DNA from: Omphiscola glabra
Taxonomy: Eukaryota > Mollusca > Gastropoda > Lymnaeidae
Assembly (NCBI GenBank): GCA_964017045.1
Contig: OZ024810.1
Coordinates: 2,653,365 to 2,717,364, forward strand
Direction: 5' to 3'
Length of the DNA stretch: 64,000 bases
Shown in pieces: positions 35,677-44,081 of this stretch. The stretch's first letter is position 1. Every line of letters begins with the position of its first letter. The notes beneath the pieces are model-generated. The model was not told the DNA's origin, searched no databases, and saw nothing but the letters and a program-made list of their open reading frames with translations. A program made the translations under genes and the position numbers.

Positions 35677-36138
35677 TGACGAGACGCTCGGTCTTACTAT
35701 AAGATGACGAGACGTTCGATCATACAATATATTTGTATAGTGGCTATCTGATCGTCATATACCTATATCCAAACAGTAGCGAATATATATGTGTTCTTTA
35801 GTATAACATGCCCCTATCTCATCCGATGGGCCAGATTAACAATAATAACCAATGCCGATATACTAACGCCAACTGGATTAATTGTCCAATAATGTTAATT
35901 ATATAATCAAGTATCTCTTCTGGATACATACAATAATGTAGAAGTAGACAACACACAGTTCAACGCTCTGTCTAACCGCCATCAATCCACAACCATCACA
36001 ACACTCTAACTAACGCGTCACTTCCCTTACACAAATACGTCATAACATTCTCGCACAATATACAACGCTACACCTATAGTCTCTAACTCAACATGTTACA
36101 CGTACAAACATAGCTACAGTGATTTCATACCCTTGACA
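35677..36138 (-). repeat. 3' LTR of the Gmr1-like element
   Basis: 462 bp, 461 identical to the other LTR. The motif TGACGAGACG-TCG occurs twice in the first 45 bases (plus orientation). AATAA and TATA-like stretches are present, but no site can be fixed. Confidence 0.97.
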
Positions 36139-36151
36139 TATCCCCCCTCTT
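36139..36151 (-). other. Polypurine tract
   Basis: Minus strand reads AAGAGGGGGGATA directly before the 3' LTR, the expected second-strand primer site. Confidence 0.85.
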
Positions 36152-36776
36152 CCGCTTAGATTCTACTCCACGAGTAGAATCTTCCAAAAAATTTAAAAAA
36201 AAAAAATGAAAAGTCAGGGCATGAAATCACAGTTACCCCAACCCGTCAACTGTAAGAAACAATCCCAAAACAACAATCCTAAGTATGGTAACTTTAACTT
36301 CTTTACATTTAAGAGCAAGTGACAATTTACCAAAACACAATTTAGATTTCATATTCTTAACTAAATAGGAACATTTCTACATTGACAAAAAAAATAAATA
36401 ATGAATTAATGTCACGCACACGCTGCCTGTTAAAGGGAAAAAAAATTGTCAACATCTATAAACTCATGTGGACATCCTTACATTGTCCAGTGTGATATTC
36501 ACATTTAAAGAGGGTGGGATATTACGCCTGTCACTCGCCTGAAAAAAACACACCAAAAAAATGTGCACATTTTTCCAGCAACTCAACACTACCCTCATAA
36601 TTCTCACTTGTTTCATGACACTATGGCCTTTTGACACATTGTGGACCAACAAATCAAATCTTTTCACATTTAAATTCTTAATTTAAAAAATATCAAAATC
36701 TTCAAAATTGTAATATTTAACACAATCAGAGCAATGACCATTCTTTAGACTTAAATCAGTTATAATGACAACAACC
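36152..36776 (-). other. Untranslated 3' internal region of the LTR element
   Basis: Between the RNase H stop and the polypurine tract. AT-rich, with no frame longer than 67 codons and no env-like features. Confidence 0.7.
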
Positions 36777-37463
36777 TCACCTCAGGGGAAAAAACTCACA
36801 ACCGCCATTTCTAGACAAGCAGTCAGCTATTAAATTATCTTCTCCTTTTATATATTCTACATCAAAATTAAATTCTTGTAATACTAACAACCACCTTGTT
36901 ATTCTGGAATTTGTATATCTGGCGGTTCTCAGATATTTTAAAGCCTGATGATTACATTGTAAAATGAATTTCGACCCCATCAAATAATACGCCAATTTCT
37001 GAATGGCCCATATTATCGCTAGGCATTCCCTCTCTATCGTTGAGTATCTTGTTTCTCTGTCCATTAACTTTCGACTTATGAATTTGACCGGATGGAGGAT
37101 ATTGTCTCTAGTTTGGAATAAACACGCACCTATACCTTTCGTGGAAGTGTCTGTTCTAACGGTAAATTTTTTGTTATAGTCTTTTAATATTAAAATAGGT
37201 TTACTAGTTAAATACTTTTTTATTTTGTCTACTGCCTGTTGGCATTCGCCTGTCCAACTGATATTATTCGGTTTACCTTTTTGCGTCAGGTCCGTCAAGG
37301 GTGCCGTAAGTGTAGAAAAGTTAGGTATGAACTTATTGTAATAAGAAATGAGACCCACTAAACTTCTAACTTGTTTCTTGGTCTTCGGGTTCTCTATTGT
37401 CAACACTTTACTTAAATTGTTGTCGTCTGGTTTTAGTAATCCCCCTCCTACCGTGTGTCCCAA
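36777..37463 (-). CDS. pol fragment: RT thumb and RNase H
   Basis: 228 codons. Residues 1-60 are the end of the RT (LVGLISYYNKFIPNFSTLTA), followed by the RNase H domain: FTVRTDTSTKGIGACLFQ (first catalytic Asp), TIERECLAIIWAI (Glu), LQCNHQALKYL and ADCLSR. In LQCNHQALKYL the family has a catalytic Asp (T-D-H) and this copy has Asn (codon AAT). That change should cripple RNase H. The frame is separated from the upstream RT by the 19-bp duplication at 37465-37502. It ends 640 bp before the 3' LTR. Confidence 0.9.
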   Translation of the reverse strand: MGHTVGGGLLKPDDNNLSKVLTIENPKTKKQVRSLVGLISYYNKFIPNFSTLTAPLTDLTQKGKPNNISWTGECQQAVDKIKKYLTSKPILILKDYNKKFTVRTDTSTKGIGACLFQTRDNILHPVKFISRKLMDRETRYSTIERECLAIIWAIQKLAYYLMGSKFILQCNHQALKYLRTARYTNSRITRWLLVLQEFNFDVEYIKGEDNLIADCLSRNGGCEFFPLR

Positions 37464-37464
37464 A

Positions 37465-37502
37465 AAATTAATAGACTTTTCCCAAATTAATAGACTTTTC
37501 CC
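37465..37502. repeat. 19-bp tandem duplication that frameshifts the RT
   Basis: Two perfect copies of AAATTAATAGACTTTTCCC (37465-37483, 37484-37502). The extra 19 bases shift the pol frame between the RT palm and thumb. Confidence 0.95.
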
Positions 37503-38742
37503 CTAGCTCCAACTTACTTGGTTTAACGGTAAATCCTGATTCCTTCAGGATAGTGAAGACCTGCCTTAGGACCTTAATATGAGTTTCCCAGTCCTCTGTA
37601 TGTATGCAAATGTCATCAAAATACGTCACTACGTGATCCAACTGCCCGAAGATTTTCCTTATTATCCTGTTAGATGTTGCCGGAGCGGTAGCTAATCCGA
37701 ACGGCATATATTGAAATTGATATAATCCCTCTGGCCCTTGAAAAGCAGTAAATTCTTTACTAGCGTCGTGTATTGGTATCTGCCAGTACCCCTTTGTTAA
37801 GTCTAATTTACTATAAAACTTTGCTTTTGCCATGTAAGCTAATGTCACATCCTGATTTGGAATAACTTCTGCAACGGTTCTAGTCACCGCATTAAGTCTC
37901 CTATAGTCGACACAGGTTCTTAACGAGCCATCTTTCTTTTTGATTAACACTAAAGGTGAAGAATATGGTGAATTTGATTCTTCTATGATTCCCAGGTCCA
38001 GCATCACTTTAATTTCCTCCCTTAGCTTTCCCGTCATATGAGCTGGGATAATGTATGGTTTCAATGTTATCGGTTTTTTATCTAACAGATCGATATTATG
38101 TTCTCCTATTTTTGATTTGCCTGGAATGTCAGAAATTACCTCTTGAAATTCATGCAAAATCTTCTTTATTTCTTCGATCTGTTTATCATTTAATTCCCCA
38201 TTAATATCCACCTCTGTGGACTCAGCTACGTTTATTGTTGGCACATTCATTTCTTCCCCCTCATCTGCGTTTGTCCCGTCCTCCGCTATCACCACGGCCA
38301 TCCCGCCATGGCCAACGTTAAATTTGTTCTCCTCCTTATTAAAGGTTGATCCCTCTCTGTCAAAATACATGACAATTCTATTGAGATGATACACTTTCTT
38401 CTTCTGCCCTCTTTTAACCTCAACATTAAATTTTGATATTATTCTTGTCACTTCATACGGTCCCTCTGAATGCAATGTTAACTTATTTCCCTTCCTTGGC
38501 TTCAGTACCAACACTTTGTCACCTATTTGAATGTCTTTGACAACTACATTGCGGTCATAATATAATTTATGTTTTGCTGTCTTAGCTTTTGTGTTGGCTT
38601 GGGCCTCCTCCAAACCGGTTTTTAATCTATTCCTCAGATCAATAATGTATTCATATATAGTTTTATTTTCTTCCTCAATATTTTCCTTTGTAAATAACGT
38701 TTTTAGTATGGACATTGGGCCTCGTACTTTTCTACCAAACAT
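37468..38742 (-). CDS. pol fragment: integrase C-terminus (GPY/F) and RT palm
   Basis: 424 codons. Residues 1-115 finish the integrase and include the GPY/F module (SEGPYEVTRI...VYHLNRIV). A linker of about 80 acidic residues follows. The RT domain begins near residue 200 and shows SPYSSPLVLIKKKDGSLRTC, LDLTKGYWQIPI, QYMPFGLATAPA and the catalytic YFDD (in VTYFDDICIHT). Having integrase and RT in one frame in this order is direct evidence of the Gmr1-type arrangement. The RT active site is intact, but the frame ends at the 19-bp duplication. Confidence 0.95.
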   Translation of the reverse strand: MFGRKVRGPMSILKTLFTKENIEEENKTIYEYIIDLRNRLKTGLEEAQANTKAKTAKHKLYYDRNVVVKDIQIGDKVLVLKPRKGNKLTLHSEGPYEVTRIISKFNVEVKRGQKKKVYHLNRIVMYFDREGSTFNKEENKFNVGHGGMAVVIAEDGTNADEGEEMNVPTINVAESTEVDINGELNDKQIEEIKKILHEFQEVISDIPGKSKIGEHNIDLLDKKPITLKPYIIPAHMTGKLREEIKVMLDLGIIEESNSPYSSPLVLIKKKDGSLRTCVDYRRLNAVTRTVAEVIPNQDVTLAYMAKAKFYSKLDLTKGYWQIPIHDASKEFTAFQGPEGLYQFQYMPFGLATAPATSNRIIRKIFGQLDHVVTYFDDICIHTEDWETHIKVLRQVFTILKESGFTVKPSKLELGEKSINLGKVY

Positions 38743-38759
38743 TAATTCATATGGTGAAA

Positions 38760-39260
38760 TTAATGTTGTCTCTTTGGAACCTCCCTGTAGGCAAAAAGTA
38801 TAGCCGGTAAAACCATATCCCAGTTTTCGAGTTCATTTTTAGCCACTTTTCTTAACATGGTTTTTAAAGTGCCATTTAGCCTCTCCACCATTCCGTTCGA
38901 TTGTGGGTGGTAGATTGATGAATGGTTGGTGCTAATATTAAGGAGTTCACACACTTGCCCGTATAACTCCGACGAAAATTGAGGGCCATTATCTGACAAG
39001 ATTACTTCAGGAAAACCCATTCTTGTAAAGATAGTAACTAGTGCCTCACATACATCTTTTGTTGTCACATTTTTCAATGGAACTGCCTCGGGCCACCGGG
39101 TGGCCATATCAATTAATGTAAGAATATATCTGTTTTTCTTAGTGCTCGTTTGTAATGGTCCAACAATATCTATTGCCACTTTTTGGAAAGGTACCCCAAT
39201 GACTTGCATCCGGCCTAACTCTAAAGGTTTATTTCTGGCATATAGGACATGTTTTAACAT
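38760..39260 (-). CDS. pol fragment: integrase catalytic core
   Basis: The core carries the full DDE triad: VAIDIVGPL (Asp), LSDNGPQFSS (Asp) and NGMVERLNGTL (Glu), the last two with the usual spacing of about 35 residues. It ends FAYREVP, where a one-base deletion near 38755-38765 moves the frame into the next fragment. The N-terminal HHCC zinc finger lies just upstream in another frame. The first Met in this frame is not a real start. Confidence 0.93.
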   Translation of the reverse strand: MLKHVLYARNKPLELGRMQVIGVPFQKVAIDIVGPLQTSTKKNRYILTLIDMATRWPEAVPLKNVTTKDVCEALVTIFTRMGFPEVILSDNGPQFSSELYGQVCELLNISTNHSSIYHPQSNGMVERLNGTLKTMLRKVAKNELENWDMVLPAILFAYREVPKRQH

Positions 39261-39385
39261 AGTTGGTGATTTCTTTGTTCATGTTCGGCCAGAAAAATTC
39301 CGAACCGATATGGTATTTTGTCCTCCTGACAGACATGTGTCCAGCTAAAGCTGACTCATGAGCAGTTTTTAATACTATCGGCGGC
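39261..39385 (-). pseudogene. pol fragment in a shifted frame: HHCC zinc-binding domain
   Basis: Between the protease fragment and the integrase core, the minus strand in a third frame reads HESALAGHMSVRR...FFWPNM...CPIC. This is the H-x6-H / C-x2-C domain of retroviral-type integrases. One base is missing at its start (near 39385) and one is extra at its end (near 39242), so the two shifts cancel. Confidence 0.85.
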
Positions 39386-39890
39386 ATTTCAACGGCACAA
39401 CTAATTTTCTGTTATCTTTACCATTAGTCTTGTTGGTAAATACCCTATACAGGAACCCATTTCTGCTTTGAAACGTGATGAGTCCTTGCCTTGTATGCTC
39501 CACGCTATTAGTTTTTGCTTTATCCAAATATTTATGTAATTCCTGGTCTTTTAGTTGTTCCTCTTTCAAGTTCATATTTTCTGGAAACCCTGGTATTGGC
39601 CCTGCCTCGATGATGCTTTCTGTTATTTTATCCTTCTCCCTTTCTCTTTTACTCTGTGCTCTCGTCACTACATTTCCATATTGATATAATGTTATCTGTG
39701 TTTCTTCTCCTACATTCCCTACAATTAGATCGGCAACTGGGTTCTCGAACAGGGCGGCCAAAAATGTGCCCTTCAAATATTTAGTATCTATGTCCACATA
39801 TGCAGTTTTGTAACTCTTTGTTGTTCCGTCAATAAGTCGCAATTCATAAATTACATCCGTAAACCGCTGCTTAGGAACTAAGCCACACAC
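39375..39890 (-). CDS. pol fragment: C-terminal half of protease and linker
   Basis: 171 codons. The first 60 residues match the second half of a retroelement aspartic protease (YVDIDTKYLKGTFLAALFEN, then ADLIVGNV). The catalytic DTG/DSG half is missing because the internal deletion ends just upstream. A charged linker (TRAQSKREREKDK) follows. The frame stops at a deletion where the zinc finger begins. Confidence 0.85.
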   Translation of the reverse strand: MCGLVPKQRFTDVIYELRLIDGTTKSYKTAYVDIDTKYLKGTFLAALFENPVADLIVGNVGEETQITLYQYGNVVTRAQSKREREKDKITESIIEAGPIPGFPENMNLKEEQLKDQELHKYLDKAKTNSVEHTRQGLITFQSRNGFLYRVFTNKTNGKDNRKLVVPLKCRR

Positions 39891-40008
39891 AGCTTCGGAT
39901 AGGTTCAGATGGACGAGCCATACAAAGCTTCAGATGAGCTCGTGCTACATACAGCGGATGAGCCACATACAGCCTCGACAGGTTCAGACGAATGGACGAG
40001 CCCCCAGA
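39891..40008 (-). other. 5' internal remnant with tRNA-Pro-type primer-binding site
   Basis: Two bases after the 5' LTR, the minus strand reads TGGGGGCTCGTCC (40006-39994). This is the start of the primer-binding site complementary to tRNA-Pro known from gammaretroviruses. The remaining ~100 bp are short imperfect repeats of CTGAA..GCTGTATGTGGCTC. All of gag is gone. Confidence 0.75.
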
Positions 40009-40470
40009 TGACGAGACGCTCGGTCTTACTATAAGATGACGAGACGTTCGATCATACAATATATTTGTATAGTGGCTATCTGATCGTCATATACCTATAT
40101 CCAAACAGTAGCGAATATATATGTGTTCTTTAGTATAACATGCCCCTATCTCATCCGATGGGCCAGATTAACAATAATAACCAATGCCGATATACTAACG
40201 CCAACTGGATTAATTGTCCAATAATGTTAATTATATAATCAAGTATCTCTTCTGGATACATACAATAATGTAGAAGTAGACAACACACAATTCAACGCTC
40301 TGTCTAACCGCCATCAATCCACAACCATCACAACACTCTAACTAACGCGTCACTTCCCTTACACAAATACGTCATAACATTCTCGCACAATATACAACGC
40401 TACACCTATAGTCTCTAACTCAACATGTTACACGTACAAACATAGCTACAGTGATTTCATACCCTTGACA
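40009..40470 (-). repeat. 5' LTR of the Gmr1-like element
   Basis: 462 bp, identical to 35677-36138 except one base. Confidence 0.97.
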
Positions 40471-40475
40471 GTCGG

Positions 40476-40974
40476 CTCATAATTCTTACCTAACTGTAAA
40501 TGTAGCTGTCTTTTAAATAAAAAATGTTGAAAGATAGATTAACAGGTTTTCTTTTTTTATATCTTTCATTGACTGTCCTTTGTCACCGCTATTCAAGACC
40601 ATAAAATGAGTCCTAAACTATTTTTGACAAATTTTGTAAAAACATCTTCCAGGTGTAAGGCCCACAGCCTCAACTGATGGTCCTAATGTCCTCTAAAATA
40701 ACCCACATTCCTCCCCTGGCGGCAGTACTGTTCACTGTGAGAATCACTGAACTATATATCATTGTTTCTTAATTTAAAGATTATTGGGTGACATTTAGTC
40801 TTTAGGGTTTGGAAATGTGTTTGGTGGGGGGGGGGGGGGGGAAATCATGTAATGATAGATCAACACTTTTGTCAAGGTAACTACTTAGCATGTCTTATAT
40901 TTGAAATTCTTATTTATGCTTTTTCTATAAGGGAAAAGGGGTGGTGGTGATATGAAATCTTTTTTGGGTCTTCA
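40476..40974. other. Spacer with a G16 run
   Basis: G-run at about 40826-40841. No gene recognised. Confidence 0.55.
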
Positions 40975-41121
40975 GGTGGGAAGTGGGGCAGAAATGGCTG
41001 TGAAGAACTGCTGTAAGTGGTGGGAAGTGGGGCAGAAATGGCTGTGAAGAACTGCTGTAAGTGGTGGGAAGTGGGGCAGAAATGGGGGTGAAGAACTGCT
41101 GTAAGTGGTGGGGATTGACAT
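40975..41121. repeat. 44-bp minisatellite, about 3.3 copies
   Basis: The unit begins GTGGTGGGAAGTGGGGCAGA. Confidence 0.95.
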
Positions 41122-41340
41122 TGGTGAACATCTTAATAATTATAAAAATTGGCCACAGCTAACACCCCTCTGGTTAAAAGAAAAGTTTAGCTTCATTTAA
41201 ATAAGCTTTAGAACCACTGTGCTAGAGTATTATATGTTATAAGTAACCTTGACAGGTAAAAGGTGTTTTCAATGATATTATTACACATGCTCAATATATT
41301 AAGTATTCCTTCTTCATGAGCTGTAATCATTCTTCAACAG

Positions 41341-41442
41341 GAATGAATGGTCAAGATAAACCACACCTCAACAGGACATGTTCCAATGATCTTCCATCTC
41401 ATAGAAGTCAAATCAATAAATGTCAACTTTGGACAAGATAAG
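41341..41442 (+). other. Candidate exon by splice-site shape only
   Basis: A pyrimidine-rich acceptor (CATTCTTCAACAG) and a consensus donor (AAG|GTATGT) bound 102 nt. One frame is open from the acceptor to a stop one base before the donor and contains an ATG near the start. No family is recognisable. It could be a non-coding exon or chance. Confidence 0.2.
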
Positions 41443-41939
41443 GTATGTGGACTTTTACTATGAAATGAATGAATGTGATATGCTAGATCACTTGGGTATA
41501 GCCTTCGCAAATAGTCAATGTATTGTTATACAACAAAATATTTTAAAAAATATTTATAAATATCTTTTAGCATAACTATCCGCCACCTAACCTACTTTAA
41601 GCAAAGGGACATAACTCCATAAAGAGTTATATGTTATTTTGAACAAAAGAAATTAAATATAAACAAAGCAATACTTATTGTTATTAAAATTTTATTAATA
41701 TAATAAAACAAACAATTGTTATGTAAATTTTATTAAATATTAAAATGATTTAAAATTCATAGTCATGAATTAAAATTCATAGTCATTAAAAAAAAAATAA
41801 GGCTAAAGGCTATTTAGAGGATAACCTTTTAATTATACTATCTCTGAATTTTCAAAAATTCACAGACTGTCACCATGGTCACCGTAGCCTGCTAGTATAA
41901 TTATTATCTAACAATGTAACAGTCTTGATTTTTATGGTC
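41443..41939. other. AT-rich spacer
   Basis: Nothing recognised. Confidence 0.5.
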
Positions 41940-42520
41940 TTGTCTCACCCACCATCCATGGCCATCCTTAAACTTCATTCCACTCAGAACTGATCCTTTT
42001 ATTATTTCATGCTTGAATTCCCAACTGCTGTAGATCTATTTCCACATGGTCTATCTTAACCTAGGTCTGCCTTTAAGCTGTTTTCCTCTTGGTGTTCCGC
42101 CCAGCACAACCTGTCCTTTTTTAAAATTTGTTTTTCTAGTGTGGTATCCTGGCATAGTCCATTCAATTCCTGGTTGGTTCGTTTCTCCATCCATATTGAT
42201 CCTTTGTTGGCCCATATATATTTTTTGGAATAGGAAATTTTTCTCGCCCATGTGTCTAATCAGTTCTTTGCAATTTTTGTTTTGGGTCCAATTTTCACTG
42301 GCGTATATTACACCTACACTTGTTTGTTTAGTTTTTAATTTTGAGTAGGTTTAAGCACTGAAGTATGACTTGTTTTTGACCAATATTCTTTCTTATGTTT
42401 GTATGTTATTACTTACTACAAGGCAGTAGGTTCTGATTTTGGTCTTCCTCTGGTATTTTATTTTCCATATCAGCCATTTGGGAAGCATAAAGAGCAGATG
42501 AGTTACTTCAAAGTCTGGTT
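41940..42520 (-). mobile_element. RTE-like LINE relic, C-terminal end
   Basis: The minus strand encodes, across frameshifts, ASENWTQNKN, IRHMGEKNFLFQKIYMG, TPRGKQLKGRPRLR and VEIDLQQLGIQ. These correspond in order to the SE-WT, R-WERKILRKIYGP, GRRP-GRPR-RW and VEKDL-QLGI blocks at the C-terminus of RTE-type LINEs. A block around GTAGGTTCTGATTTTGGTCT (42428-42450) is also found at 33403-33425, linking the two relics. Confidence 0.8.
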
Positions 42521-43785
42521 ACTACCATATTAAACTGCATATAATGCAAGAAATATTGGGTACAAAATTAAAAAATAGGTGACCACATCATATTAACGTG
42601 CAAGTAAATTTTCATTAAAAAGATATTTAGCCCGCTAATGCCTATGTATCCAAATGTTCTTGACCCACTCACATTTAGAGATATGAACATTTTTGTAACT
42701 TGTACAGGTATGACCACAGTTAATTAATTTTAAATATAATATAATAAATTTATAGGAATTTGAAATATTTATTTTAAAATAAATGTTCCTTTCTTACATT
42801 CATATTGCATGGTTAATAATTTTAAGGAATAAGATGAACTGATCACAATAGAGATTGACAAGGCATTTAGGGGCTCGCATTAAACACTGTAATATACTAT
42901 GTATGGCTATAGTGGTGAATTTGATAGATTTATTGAAATTATTTGGGGTGGTTAAGACAATTATTGTTGAACTAAGCCTCCATATTAAAACTTACCTGAT
43001 TTCCACCATATACAACAGGAATGCAAAAGTTGACGTGATATTACCACTGCTCATGTTTATGAAGAAATCCAAATGTTTTTATCTCCTTTCGTTGAAAAAT
43101 TTTACGGGCGTTAAAATGTTCTGCTTGGCTTTCTAAGCTGGGCCGATAACATGATCAAATTGAATTAGCATCTATTGTTAGTAGTTTATTGAATGAGCAT
43201 CTATTGTTTGTAGTTGATGCAAAGGGCATTATTGTTGATCCTATGATTGTAGATAACTATGAATCAGACTTTGAAGTTAGTTTTAGTTCAGCATATTACT
43301 GGCCGGTAACCAAGGTGATGAAGTGAAGTTCAGCTGAACCCATGAACTGTCATTGGCGGACATGAGTGCTGTTGTGGTGTTACAGACAATAATAGCAATA
43401 TTGTAAATGTGAATGACAAGTTTTCAATGTTAAAAAAGGATAACTGTTGTAAACTTACTTTAGATTTTGAATCCAGTTGAAATTTTCAGATTTTGTTGTT
43501 AAAATAATCTTTTAATTAGGACTCAGATGTTGGCCCTTCAAACCAAAATTATTTTTTTTAATGAATGTGATTTTGAATAGAAATAGAATAGTTCAAATTC
43601 TACTAGCGAAAGTTTAGAAGAATAAGGTATATATAAAAAAATATTAAGACAATTATTTTTTTGTTAAATAAAATTTCTATAAATATTGATAATTAAAAAC
43701 TGCATCTGGGTGTCACATTTTGTAAAGGTTAGGGTTACAGATGAAAGTAAATTAAAGACGAAGACTTGATACAACAGAATCATTG
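42521..43785. other. AT-rich spacer
   Basis: 43196-43320 contains a short coding-like stretch (LLFVVDAKGIIVDPMIVDNY) of unknown origin. No gene is called. Confidence 0.4.
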
Positions 43786-43908
43786 CACTTGTGGGTAAAG
43801 ACACTTGACAGTTTGTGGGTAAAGGCACTTGAAATAAAATGAAAGTTTGTGGGTAAAGGCACTTGAAAGTTTGTGGGTAAAGGCACTTGACAGTTTGTGG
43901 GTAAAGCT
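43786..43908. repeat. 24-bp minisatellite, about 5 copies
   Basis: The unit is GTTTGTGGGTAAAGGCACTT + GACA, one copy with an insertion. Confidence 0.9.
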
Positions 43909-44081
43909 ATTGTAATATACTAGAAGATATGACCATGTCACCAGGATAATAACAGTAGCAATTTTGCTATACTTTCTACCTGCTATTGTGAGGTCTCAAC
44001 ACTAACAGTTAGAGTATAGAAATGAAACAGGTTTTGATGTTTTGTATACCTATAAAAACAATGAAACTTATATAATCATCA

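Larger units (their letters stand above)
35677..40470 (-). mobile_element. Gmr1-like Ty3/gypsy LTR retrotransposon, 4,794 bp, gag-deleted
   Basis: Two 462-bp LTRs (35677-36138 and 40009-40470), each TG...CA, differ at one base (G at 35958 versus A at 40290). They are flanked by the 5-bp target duplication GTCGG (35672-35676 and 40471-40475). Read on the minus strand, the order is: 5' LTR, primer-binding site, partial protease, HHCC zinc finger, integrase, GPY/F module, reverse transcriptase, RNase H, polypurine tract, 3' LTR. Integrase before RT is the mark of the Gmr1 clade within Ty3/gypsy, known from fish and marine invertebrates. There is no gag and no DTG/DSG half of the protease. The pol frame is broken in four places. 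Near-identical LTRs mean recent insertion, so the deleted copy may have moved using enzymes from a relative. Confidence 0.95.

Noticed and set aside
41341..41442. Coding exon on the plus strand
   Set aside because: Splice sites look good but the only frame stops one base before the donor, so it was kept only as a weak exon candidate.
43196..43330. Short coding-like stretch LLFVVDAKGIIVDPMIVDNY
   Set aside because: Too short, no splice sites and no family match; perhaps transposon debris.
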